Below, in pieces: positions 17,567 through 24,876 of a stretch of 64,000 nucleotides of DNA. Source of the DNA: an uncultured bacterium (lineage in GTDB: Bacteria > Bacteroidota > Ignavibacteria > Kapaibacteriales > UBA4661); assembly GCA_937899715.1 (NCBI GenBank), contig CALCNX010000074.1, positions 11,776 to 75,775 of the forward strand. Direction: 5' to 3'. A model generated the notes under the pieces. That model had not been told where the DNA came from, ran no database searches, and worked only from the letters and a program-made list of their open reading frames with translations. Positions within the stretch are counted from its first letter, which is position 1, and the number at the start of each line of letters is the position of its first letter. Both the position numbers and the translations under genes were made by a program.

Positions 17567-18682
17567 ATGCTCAACACATCATTTTCTCCTAAGCGTTTCT
17601 CGCTTGTTGCGTTCTTGGCTCTTGTTTTGACCGTCTTTGCTTGCGAACCTATCGAACCAACACCTGTCCGTCCCGCAGGCGACTGGCAGGTGCAAGCAAT
17701 CACCGATGAAGCTAATTCCCGCTACATTGAGTACGCCGTCTCTCAGGCAAGTGCGACCAAAAGTGGCGCAATTACACGCCTCACGGCAACGGTTATCAAT
17801 CCCAATCTTTTTCTTGGCAAAGACAACGTGCGTGGAATTGATGGGCGCGTAAGCAAGGTCTATACCTTCCGCGATAATCTCTACGTGTTTTTGCCGGAAC
17901 AGAAAAAAATCGAAGTGCTTTCTTCCACCACCTACAAGTCGGTAGCAACACTTAATTTTGCGGCTCAAAACCGCACTCCCGTTGATATTATTTTTGCCAA
18001 CGCCACGACTGGATACATTGCCTTCAGTGACGCATCCGTGCTGGGTGTGCTGGATGTTACCAACTTCACCATTCCTCTCGAAATACCCGTCGGACAAAGC
18101 CCCGTTGCACTTGATGTGCAGGGAAACCAGATTTTCTGTGCTGTTCGTGGTGAAAATCAAGTGGTTATTATTGATTCACGGACGAACTCAGTCACGACCC
18201 GTATAGCTGTTCCCCCAGCGCCGCAGTTTATTCGCCTCAGCATAAGTGGTCAGGACTTACTCGTCGTCAGTGCCGGAGGCGGACGCTTTGATAATTCACC
18301 TCGCACCGCGCTTCGGGTGAGCCGCATCAACCTCGCCCAACGGCGCGTTACGCAGCAAGCACCCATCGTGAATACTGCCGATTCGACAACCGAAACCGCC
18401 TACGGGCTGGCTGTGACTGACCAAGATTTTGCGTATATTCCCACGAATAAGGCATTGTATCAGGTGGACGTACAAAACGTCTTTTTCTCACAGAACACGC
18501 TGGACGGCTCATTTCGCAACGTGAACTATAATCCCATTCGCAATGAAGTCTTGGTGGCGGAAGTGGATTCAGTCGGTATGACCACTTCGTGCATTATCGT
18601 AAATCCCCGCAACGGCAGAGACAGCCTCGTTGTGCCGCTTCCTGATTTGCGCGTCCGACCACGACAAGTCTTTACTAAATAA
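17567..18682 (+). CDS. YncE-like beta-propeller lipoprotein
   Basis: The 371-residue protein has a lipoprotein signal ending in LALVLTVFAC, with acylated Cys26. The rest is a repetitive beta-propeller of the YVTN/YncE type, for example VARGENQVVIIDSRTNS-like blades near residues 195-215. Proteins of this kind are surface or periplasmic lipoproteins of unknown role; blades may bind peptides or ligands. It is followed 65 bases later by cheV, with no evident functional link. Confidence 0.85.
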   Translation: MLNTSFSPKRFSLVAFLALVLTVFACEPIEPTPVRPAGDWQVQAITDEANSRYIEYAVSQASATKSGAITRLTATVINPNLFLGKDNVRGIDGRVSKVYTFRDNLYVFLPEQKKIEVLSSTTYKSVATLNFAAQNRTPVDIIFANATTGYIAFSDASVLGVLDVTNFTIPLEIPVGQSPVALDVQGNQIFCAVRGENQVVIIDSRTNSVTTRIAVPPAPQFIRLSISGQDLLVVSAGGGRFDNSPRTALRVSRINLAQRRVTQQAPIVNTADSTTETAYGLAVTDQDFAYIPTNKALYQVDVQNVFFSQNTLDGSFRNVNYNPIRNEVLVAEVDSVGMTTSCIIVNPRNGRDSLVVPLPDLRVRPRQVFTK

Positions 18683-18747
18683 GTACGTTACGATTTTCTT
18701 TTCGCAATTCGACATCCTTCTTCCACTGTTCAACCCCAACACCCATT

Positions 18748-19701
18748 ATGGCGAAGCACACGAACATCCTGCTGGAATCCGGCACCAACGAACTCGAAGT
18801 TATTGAGTTTGTCATTGATTACCCCGATAACGAAGGAAATTCGATTACGCAATCCTTCGGTATCAACGTGGCGAAGGTGCGAGAGATTATCAAAATGCCC
18901 GAACTGACAGCGCTTCCCAATATGCCCGCAAGCACGGTCGGTATTTTCAATCTGCGCGGCTATATCGTTCCGGTGATTGACCTTGCGAATTGGCTTTATC
19001 AGTTCGATAACATCACGCCGGAGCGGAAATTGATTGTGGCGGAGTTTAACAATATGCGATTGGGCTTTATTGTGAACGACGTGCGCCGTATCTACCGCTT
19101 CTCGTGGAAGCAAGTGGAATCGCCCGACGCGCTCACGGACTTTGGTGCGGACAACACATCTATTATCGGCATTATCAAAAGCGAGGACAAAAATATCCTC
19201 ATGGTGGATGTGGAAAAAATCATCGCCGAAATCAACCCCAAACTTGGTATGGAGCAGGTGGAAGACATTCACCACCTCGACGGCACGAACTACACGATTC
19301 TTATGGCGGAAGACTCCCCGACGATTCGGAAAATGATTCTTGACCGCTTGAATGTGGCTTCTTACAACGTTATTTCCTGCAACGACGGGCTTCAGGCGTG
19401 GGAAATGCTGGAAGGCTTCGCGGAACGTGCAAAAGCAGGTGAAGACTTGCGGTCTATGGTGAACTTGGTTATCACCGATATTGAAATGCCGCAACTGGAC
19501 GGACACGCGCTCACGAAGAATATTCGCACCCATCCTCTGCTCGCTGGCATTCCGGTTATTATTTTCTCATCGCTCGTCTCGGAGGATCTCTTCCACAAAG
19601 GCGAAGCCGTCGGAGCTGACGCGCAGCTTACAAAACCAAAAATCTCGCTCTTGCTTGATACGGTCTTAGACTTGCTGAAAAAATACAAACAAATTCGGTA
19701 A
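18748..19701 (+). CDS. cheV: chemotaxis protein CheV (CheW-receiver fusion)
   Basis: The 317-residue protein has an N-terminal CheW domain at about 15-170, with the INVAKVREIIKMPELTALPN segment and GIFNLRGYIVPVIDLANWL. A C-terminal receiver domain spans about 185-310, with acidic pocket ED at ILMAEDSPTIRKM, the phospho-acceptor Asp in VITDIEMPQ, and the Lys in LTKPK. CheV couples chemoreceptors to CheA and may act in adaptation or as a phosphate sink. A chemoreceptor gene occurs at 56045-57829 in this window. Confidence 0.96.
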   Translation: MAKHTNILLESGTNELEVIEFVIDYPDNEGNSITQSFGINVAKVREIIKMPELTALPNMPASTVGIFNLRGYIVPVIDLANWLYQFDNITPERKLIVAEFNNMRLGFIVNDVRRIYRFSWKQVESPDALTDFGADNTSIIGIIKSEDKNILMVDVEKIIAEINPKLGMEQVEDIHHLDGTNYTILMAEDSPTIRKMILDRLNVASYNVISCNDGLQAWEMLEGFAERAKAGEDLRSMVNLVITDIEMPQLDGHALTKNIRTHPLLAGIPVIIFSSLVSEDLFHKGEAVGADAQLTKPKISLLLDTVLDLLKKYKQIR

Positions 19702-19742
19702 GTGCTTCGAGAGCAGCCACGAAAAACCACTACGCCCACACC

Positions 19743-20270
19743 ATGACCAAACCCGACATCATTCGTGAACTCCATGTGCGGCATGAGCGCTTCACAGATC
19801 ATGTTACCGCACTGGACGAGCGGTCATTTCTTTTTTCCTACAACGGAAAGTGGACAGCCGGTCAGCAACTGGAGCACATTCACCGCTCGGTGAAACCGCT
19901 TGTGCTGGCATTGCGTTTGCCTACGTTCGCGCTCCGTCTGGCATTTGGCACAGCAAACCGCCCTTCCCGCGATTACGATGCGCTGGTGGCAAAGTACCAC
20001 GCAAAACTCAACGCCGGAGGTGCTGCCTCAGGGCGCTTTGTGCCGCCGCCCGTTGCTTACTCAGACCGCGAGCGTCTCCGCCAAGAAACACTTGCAACCG
20101 TACAAGCGGTCTGCAAAGCGCTTGATAGCTTCACAGAGGAGGATTTGGAGCGCTACATTTTGCCCCATCCTTTGCTTGGCAAACTTACTATTCGTGAAAT
20201 GATGTATTTCACGGCGTACCATGTTGACCATCACGAGGCGCTTACTAAGCGCAATCTTACGCATCTTTAA
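19743..20270 (+). CDS. DinB-superfamily protein
   Basis: The 175-residue four-helix protein has the DinB/YfiT-type metal triad: His45 in QQLEHIHRS and two His in the C-terminal AYHVDHHEAL. Members include bacillithiol and mycothiol transferases, and proteins induced by DNA damage. The exact substrate here is unknown. The gene begins 41 bases after cheV and ends 18 bases before the predicted pta start, so it may be in the same transcript. Confidence 0.88.
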   Translation: MTKPDIIRELHVRHERFTDHVTALDERSFLFSYNGKWTAGQQLEHIHRSVKPLVLALRLPTFALRLAFGTANRPSRDYDALVAKYHAKLNAGGAASGRFVPPPVAYSDRERLRQETLATVQAVCKALDSFTEEDLERYILPHPLLGKLTIREMMYFTAYHVDHHEALTKRNLTHL

Positions 20271-20288
20271 CTTTTGCTACCTGCTTCT

Positions 20289-21260
20289 ATGCCCTTCCTC
20301 GACACTCTCTTCGCCAAAGCCGCCGCTCTTCAGCGCACCATCGTTTTACCCGACGCGACCGATGAACGGACACTTCATGCCGCACGAATGCTTGCGGACA
20401 AAGCCATTGTAAATCCTGTGCTTGTCGGCAGTCGCGCTCAGATTGAAGCACTGGCACGCGAAAAAAATGTTTCCCTCAGCAGTGTGGAAATCCTTGACCC
20501 CGCAACATCGGCACATACACAGAACTACGCGGCAACATTGCACGAACTGCGCAAAGCAAAAGGCATGACCGCCGAAAAAGCACTCGAAACCATGCAGCAC
20601 CCGCTCTATTTCGCCGCTATGCACGTCCGCGAGGGCAATGCACACGGCTCAGTGGGCGGTTCGCTGTCTTCCACGGGCGATGTACTCCGCGCTGCCATTC
20701 AAGCAATCGGTACCGCGCCGGGCATTGCGACGGTGAGCAGTTTCTTCTTGATGATTTTTCCCGATAAACTGTTTGCCTACGGGGACTGCGCAGTCGTGCC
20801 TGCACCGACCGCGCCGCAGCTTGCGGACATTGCCCTTGCCACAGCCACAAACTTTGAGCGCTTGACGGGCGAAACGCCGCGCGTGGCAATGCTTTCTTTC
20901 TCCACGAAAGGCAGCGCCGAACATGAGTCCGTCACAAAAGTCCGCGAGGCATTGGAACTGGTCAGAAGCAAGAATCCACAACTTTCAGTGGACGGCGAAC
21001 TCCAATTCGATACCGCCTTCGTGCCGAGCGTCGGCGAGCGCAAAGCGCCCGGTTCGCCCGTTGCCGGACGAGCAAATGTCTATATTTTCCCCGACTTGAA
21101 TGCCGGGAACATCGGCTACAAAATCACGGAGCGTCTGGGCGGCGCACAGGCAGTGGGTCCCGTCGTGCAGGGTTTGGCAAAGCCGTATTTAGACCTTTCG
21201 CGTGGCTGCAAAGCGGAGGATATTGTGGCGACGGCGGCGATTGCGGCGCTGATGGCATAA
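20289..21260 (+). CDS. pta: phosphate acetyltransferase
   Basis: The 323-residue enzyme interconverts acetyl-CoA and acetyl phosphate. It is a stand-alone PTA_PTB-domain protein without the N-terminal regulatory part of E. coli Pta. Motifs include IVLPDATDERTLHAARML near the N-terminus, GSLSSTGDVLRAAIQ in the middle, SFSTKGSAEHESVTKV, and NVYIFPDLNAGNIGYK near residue 270. No acetate kinase gene is adjacent. I chose ATG 20289 because the family starts with a short segment before the FAKA helix; ATG 20274 is possible. Confidence 0.94.
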   Translation: MPFLDTLFAKAAALQRTIVLPDATDERTLHAARMLADKAIVNPVLVGSRAQIEALAREKNVSLSSVEILDPATSAHTQNYAATLHELRKAKGMTAEKALETMQHPLYFAAMHVREGNAHGSVGGSLSSTGDVLRAAIQAIGTAPGIATVSSFFLMIFPDKLFAYGDCAVVPAPTAPQLADIALATATNFERLTGETPRVAMLSFSTKGSAEHESVTKVREALELVRSKNPQLSVDGELQFDTAFVPSVGERKAPGSPVAGRANVYIFPDLNAGNIGYKITERLGGAQAVGPVVQGLAKPYLDLSRGCKAEDIVATAAIAALMA

Positions 21261-21295
21261 CATCTTTATTTTTCAGCACTTTTTCAAAAAAAAAC

Positions 21296-21538
21296 ATGGA
21301 TTGGAAACAACATATCAGCACTTCGCCCGCTATATGCCATGGCAAGCCGTGTATTCGTGGAACACGCATCATGGTTTCGGTGGTCGTGGACAACATTGCC
21401 GACGGAATGTCTGTAGAGGATATTATTACAAATTATCCCCCCTTGACTGCCGATGATGTGCGAGCTGCGCTGCATTATGCAGCAACTCTTGTACGCGAAG
21501 AAGAGATTGTACCGCTCCTTGAATACGCGGAAGCATAG
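21296..21538 (+). CDS. DUF433-family antitoxin
   Basis: The 80-residue protein carries the DUF433 motif GKPCIRGTRIMVSVVVDNIA followed by SVEDIITNYPPLT, a winged-helix DNA-binding region. Such proteins pair with DUF5615 PIN-like toxins and probably neutralise them and repress the operon. The toxin begins 5 bases downstream. The pair lies between pta and moaD. Confidence 0.9.
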   Translation: MDWKQHISTSPAICHGKPCIRGTRIMVSVVVDNIADGMSVEDIITNYPPLTADDVRAALHYAATLVREEEIVPLLEYAEA

Positions 21539-21543
21539 AACGT

Positions 21544-21915
21544 ATGCGCATACTTCTCGATGAACATTTGGGATTATTGAGTCAAGAACTCTTGAATAAG
21601 GCAGGATATGATACACAGCGCATCTATACAGCCGGAATTGCTGGTGCAAGCGATGAAGAAGTATGGCAATATGCTTGTGCAAAAGGTATGCTCTTGATAA
21701 CACTTGATACGGATTTTTCCGACTACCGTCGCTATACTCCACCGTTTCCGGGTGTATTACTGCTCAGACCTCACAGCAATAGTGCCGTTGCAGTCAACGA
21801 ATTACTCACTCAGGTTTTACGACAATACAACCTCGAAGAATTTCGGAACTGCCTTGTAGTGAGTGATAATAACAAAACTCGCATTCGCCGTTTTCCTGAA
21901 AGTTTACCCCCATGA
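21544..21915 (+). CDS. DUF5615 PIN-like toxin
   Basis: The 123-residue protein has the Mut7-C/PIN-like acidic signature: RILLDEHL at the N-terminus, ASDEEVWQYA in the middle and LITLDTDFSDY at about 59-69. These are the predicted metal-binding acidic residues of an RNase-like fold. It follows its DUF433 antitoxin by 5 bases. The last 4 bases overlap the moaD start (ATGA, 21912-21915), so toxin and moaD translation may be coupled. Confidence 0.88.
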   Translation: MRILLDEHLGLLSQELLNKAGYDTQRIYTAGIAGASDEEVWQYACAKGMLLITLDTDFSDYRRYTPPFPGVLLLRPHSNSAVAVNELLTQVLRQYNLEEFRNCLVVSDNNKTRIRRFPESLPP

Positions 21916-22154
21916 CCATCACCATAAAATTCTTTGCCCTCGGGCGTGAACTCGTCGGCACAAATGAACTCCGCGTGGATTTACCCGAAAAAGCCAGTGT
22001 TCACGACGCGCTTGAACGCTTGCAAGCAGAACATCCAAAACTGGCGCAACTGCCTTCTTTTCTCGTTGCGCTCAATGCCGAGTATGCCGAGCGCACGGCG
22101 ATTTTGAAAAGTGGCGATGAACTTGCTATTATCCCACCTGTGAGCGGCGGATAA
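21912..22154 (+). CDS. moaD: molybdopterin synthase small subunit
   Basis: The 80-residue ubiquitin-fold protein ends in PPVSGG; the terminal Gly-Gly is adenylylated and thiocarboxylated to carry sulfur into molybdopterin. The N-terminus reads MTITIKFFALGRELVG, typical for MoaD. It overlaps the upstream toxin gene by 4 bases. Its partner moaE lies 660 bases downstream, separated by a second toxin-antitoxin module. Confidence 0.94.
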   Translation: MTITIKFFALGRELVGTNELRVDLPEKASVHDALERLQAEHPKLAQLPSFLVALNAEYAERTAILKSGDELAIIPPVSGG

Positions 22155-22271
22155 GCCAAAAAAGTTGTATTTTGTGTATAGTTGAGTTTTATTCATTTTT
22201 TTCAGGCTATGATATGCAATACATTGCTTCTCAACAAGGTGCGGCGCAGCTGCCCGTGAAAACACCATCCG

Positions 22272-22281
22272 CCCCCCCCCC
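22272..22281. repeat. C10 homopolymer before the PemK/MazF antitoxin start
   Basis: Ten consecutive C bases lie 18 bases upstream of the antitoxin ATG at 22300. An ATG at 22214 opens a frame (MQYIASQQGAAQLPVK and on) that runs into the tract and stops at 22302 in the wrong frame. One extra C would join it in frame to the antitoxin. The tract may be a slippage site or a sequencing error. Confidence 0.6.
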
Positions 22282-22299
22282 TCTACTAAAGCAGCCGTT

Positions 22300-22449
22300 A
22301 TGACAACAACAACCATAACGGCAACGGAATTACGAAAATTACCCGCCGAAGAACGTTCTGCAATTCTTCGTGTGATGTTTGCTCAAGCCGCAGAACATCT
22401 ACGACAAGAAGACCTTATTGACGACGCAACGGATATTCTTGAACTCTAA
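22300..22449 (+). CDS. small antitoxin partner of the PemK/MazF-type toxin
   Basis: This 49-residue frame begins MTTTTITATELRKLPAEE and ends in LIDDATDILEL. It has the TELRKLPAEERSAIL pattern seen in short antitoxins that precede PemK-like toxins. It ends 12 bases before the toxin start. Upstream, a C10 tract separates it from an ATG-initiated segment at 22214, so the native N-terminus may be about 29 residues longer if the tract had 11 C's. The call rests on gene order and composition. Confidence 0.65.
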   Translation: MTTTTITATELRKLPAEERSAILRVMFAQAAEHLRQEDLIDDATDILEL

Positions 22450-22461
22450 TCCCCCCTCAAA

Positions 22462-22800
22462 ATGCTTCAAGAAGAAATTTGGCTGACTGAATTTCAACCA
22501 CAACGCGGCGCAGAAATCAGCAAAACTCGTCCCTCTGTAATTATCTCTACTCCGGAAGTGGAACCGTACCAAATTCGTATCGTTGTGCCAATTCGTGAGC
22601 GCAAGGCACATCATGGCGCAGCAGCATTTTATATTGAGCTTTTGCCCTCGCCAGAAAACAGTCTGACCAAAGCAAGTACAGCCGATTGCACCCAAGTCAA
22701 ATCGTTCAATGTTTCGCGGTTTACAAAGAGAATGGGAAAGGTCAGTACTGAGACTTTGCAAGAAATCTTGAACGGTGTTTGCCTTTGTATTGGTGCTTAA
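22462..22800 (+). CDS. PemK/MazF-family endoribonuclease toxin
   Basis: The 112-residue protein has the MazF fold signatures: an N-terminal EIWLTEFQPQRGAEISKTRP segment, VIIS, and QVKSFNVSRFTKRMG near residues 84-98. The family cleaves mRNA at short motifs. It follows the short antitoxin by 12 bases and is followed 15 bases later by moaE, so it is embedded in the molybdopterin synthase operon. Confidence 0.88.
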   Translation: MLQEEIWLTEFQPQRGAEISKTRPSVIISTPEVEPYQIRIVVPIRERKAHHGAAAFYIELLPSPENSLTKASTADCTQVKSFNVSRFTKRMGKVSTETLQEILNGVCLCIGA

Positions 22801-22815
22801 CTTTACCTTTTTCCC

Positions 22816-23232
22816 ATGCTCAATATTCACCTCAGCGAAACCACTCTCGACACAGCCACCATTATCGCCTCTGTCCAAGACGAGCGAGCAGGCGCGATTG
22901 ACGTTTTTATCGGCACCGTGCGCAATCACACCAAAGGAAAAGCCGTACTCAGACTTGAATACGAAGCATATCAACCCATGGCGCTGAAAGAAATGCGTTC
23001 TATCTGCGAAGAGGCACAAACACGTTGGAACGCACAGGCAATCGCTGCTCATCACCGCTTGGGAACGATTGAACCGGGCGACATTGCTGTCGTTGTCGCA
23101 GTTTCTACTCCGCACCGCGCCGATGCCTTTGCTGCCTGCCAGTACATCATTGATACACTCAAAGAGCGCGTCCCGATTTGGAAAAAAGAATTTTTCTTGG
23201 ACGGCGAAGTGTGGGTGATGCCACACGCTTAA
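22816..23232 (+). CDS. moaE: molybdopterin synthase catalytic subunit
   Basis: The 138-residue protein inserts two sulfurs into precursor Z together with MoaD. Family motifs are GAIDVFIGTVRNHTKGK at about 26-42, LEYEAYQPMA, HRLGTIEPGD, and VPIWKKEFFLDG near the C-terminus with the catalytic lysines. It is the last gene of the pta-moaD-moaE run before the scramblase-like gene. Confidence 0.95.
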   Translation: MLNIHLSETTLDTATIIASVQDERAGAIDVFIGTVRNHTKGKAVLRLEYEAYQPMALKEMRSICEEAQTRWNAQAIAAHHRLGTIEPGDIAVVVAVSTPHRADAFAACQYIIDTLKERVPIWKKEFFLDGEVWVMPHA

Positions 23233-23300
23233 AACTCAGTATTTACATCTACCGCAAGCTATTTTCATACCTTCATTTTTCACTTTTTTTATTCAACCGT

Positions 23301-23912
23301 ATGCACCCACTTCTTGCAAACAACGATGCTTTTGCCGTCAAAGAAAAAGTTGGTATTTTCAAAGCTGCCAACAGCTATGACTTTTTCCATCCCGAATCAG
23401 GTGAACTCCTCATGCAAAGCACCGAAGAAGATTTAGGCATCTTCACCAAAATTCTGCGCTTTACCGATTTTAAGACCTTCACCCCCTTCGATGTCACCGT
23501 GCGCGATGCCGCAGGGCGCAGAGTTATTCGCGTTTCGCGCGGAATTTCATTTCTCTTTTCGCGTGTAGAAGTCTTCGATGAAAATGATATTTTCGTAGGG
23601 GCATTCCAAGAGCGCTTCTCGTTCCCACGCAAGAAAATTGAAGTTTTGGACACAGAGGGAAACGTCGTCCTCATGCTGCGTGGCAGCTTTTTGGCGTGGG
23701 ATTTCCGCTTTCTTCGCCTTACTGGTGGCGGCGAAGAAGAAGTGGCTCGCATCGGTAAAACATGGGCGGGTCTTGCAAAAGAACTTTTCACCACTGCCGA
23801 TAATTATGTTCTCGGCATGAGTCCTGCTCTCGGCGCACAAAACCCGCTCCGAATGATGATTCTGGCAGCAGTGGTGTGTGTGGATATGGTATTCAAGGAG
23901 CGTAAATCGTAA
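23301..23912 (+). CDS. phospholipid scramblase/LURP-one-related protein
   Basis: From the ATG at 23301 this is 203 residues forming a tubby-like beta-barrel of the scramblase/LOR family. Recurrent FDV-T-V-R-D and KIEVLDTEGNVVLMLRGSF segments match the repeated beta-strands of the family, and a C-terminal hydrophobic segment near 185-198 may insert in the membrane. Bacterial members are uncharacterised; lipid binding is inferred from the fold. An in-frame start at 23178 would overlap moaE and is unlikely. Confidence 0.8.
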   Translation: MHPLLANNDAFAVKEKVGIFKAANSYDFFHPESGELLMQSTEEDLGIFTKILRFTDFKTFTPFDVTVRDAAGRRVIRVSRGISFLFSRVEVFDENDIFVGAFQERFSFPRKKIEVLDTEGNVVLMLRGSFLAWDFRFLRLTGGGEEEVARIGKTWAGLAKELFTTADNYVLGMSPALGAQNPLRMMILAAVVCVDMVFKERKS

Positions 23913-23940
23913 ACTGTATTCCTTAACGTTGAACAAATTT

Positions 23941-23987
23941 TACCCCGAAAAACGAACATTGGATGTTTGATTTTCGGGGTAATTTTT
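23941..23987. terminator. rho-independent terminator
   Basis: TACCCCGAAAA (23941-23951) pairs with TTTTCGGGGTA (23971-23981), with additional inner complementarity, and is followed by ATTTTTTAT on the plus strand. It ends the transcript of the scramblase-like gene. Confidence 0.85.
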
Positions 23988-24088
23988 TATCAAAAAGAAA
24001 TGTATTTGAATTCAAATTGCAAAAGCCGCGAAACTATGCTAATTTATGATGTTACAGCATCTCTCTTCACTTCACAAAGGAAATTGCT

Positions 24089-24406
24089 ATGTCAGCACTC
24101 CCTCCTGCCATAACCGAAACCTTACAACAATTCCATATCACGCCCGAAGAAGCAGCAGTTGCTTTCACGGTCAAACTCGTCCAAGAAAAAATCCTTGCCT
24201 ATACCAAAGAAGCATCTGCATTTGAAGAACGATACCGTACTACGCTGGAAGAATTTACTCAACGCCTCCAAAATCGTAGGAACTCTGAAAACTTTCAAGA
24301 ATCCGACGACCGCAACGATTGGCAATTTGCCGTGGAATCTTGTCAGTATTACGAGCAGCGTCTCCGAGAGATTTCAGCAATCGCGCAAACAAGAATACAA
24401 GCATGA
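24089..24406 (+). CDS. antitoxin-like partner of a TumE-type toxin
   Basis: The 105-residue, highly charged helical protein contains KEASAFEERYRTTLEEFTQRL followed by a second helix ending in YYEQRLREI. This pattern occurs in small proteins encoded upstream of TumE/DUF6516 toxins. It overlaps the next gene as ATGA (24403-24406). No helix-turn-helix is evident. Role as antitoxin is inferred from gene order. Confidence 0.7.
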   Translation: MSALPPAITETLQQFHITPEEAAVAFTVKLVQEKILAYTKEASAFEERYRTTLEEFTQRLQNRRNSENFQESDDRNDWQFAVESCQYYEQRLREISAIAQTRIQA

Positions 24407-24777
24407 AAGCACTCAATACCGAAGCGTTGATGGCTTTGTACTCATCAATTATTCTATCCGTCGCTGAACATAAAAACGAACAAAATGGCAGACTCACACG
24501 TTTTCATGCGGAATTTTTCTTTGTGCAAGGCTTGCGTTTAATTGCACGGGATTAGCACTTTGACGACGGCAGTCGAAAATACTCCTTTCACCTCCAAGAC
24601 GATGCACATAATCTGGTCTTTCGCTATGACAACGAAGCGCATTGGCATGACATTCCCACCTTTCCACATCACAAGCACCTACCAGACGATATGGTCGCTC
24701 CAAGTGATGAACCAAGTCTTGAACAAATTCTCATAGAAATCGAACTCTTCGTGACAAATAACGAAAAAAAGCAGTAA
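24403..24777 (+). pseudogene. TumE/DUF6516-type toxin interrupted by an in-frame amber codon
   Basis: The frame from ATG 24403 reads 50 codons, meets TAG at 24553-24555, then continues open for 73 codons to TAA at 24775. The second half carries FRYDNEAHWHDIPTFPHHKH and SDEPSLEQILIEI, which are the most conserved parts of DUF6516/TumE toxins. Because only one base of one codon needs to change (for example GAG or CAG to TAG), this is a recently inactivated toxin, a readthrough case or a sequencing error. Its upstream partner overlaps it by 4 bases. Confidence 0.8.
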
Positions 24778-24817
24778 AACCTCATATTCTGTGAGTGAAA
24801 AAAAGCCGCCATTATCG

Positions 24818-24825
24818 TAGATTTG
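24818..24825 (+). promoter_or_regulatory. possible -7 element (TAGATTTG)
   Basis: TAGATTTG matches the Bacteroidota consensus TAnnTTTG exactly, 51 bases upstream of the VPS10-type gene start. A clear -33 TTG was not found. Confidence 0.35.
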
Positions 24826-24876
24826 CAAGTATAGGGAACCAACCTACCACAACCTTACTCACTATCTTTTTTCGTT

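Noticed and set aside
18730..19533. 267-codon minus-strand frame opposite cheV
   Set aside because: CheV is complete with CheW and receiver motifs; the antisense frame is a shadow.
22399..23226. 275-codon minus-strand frame opposite the PemK toxin and moaE
   Set aside because: Both plus-strand genes match known families over full length; the antisense frame does not.
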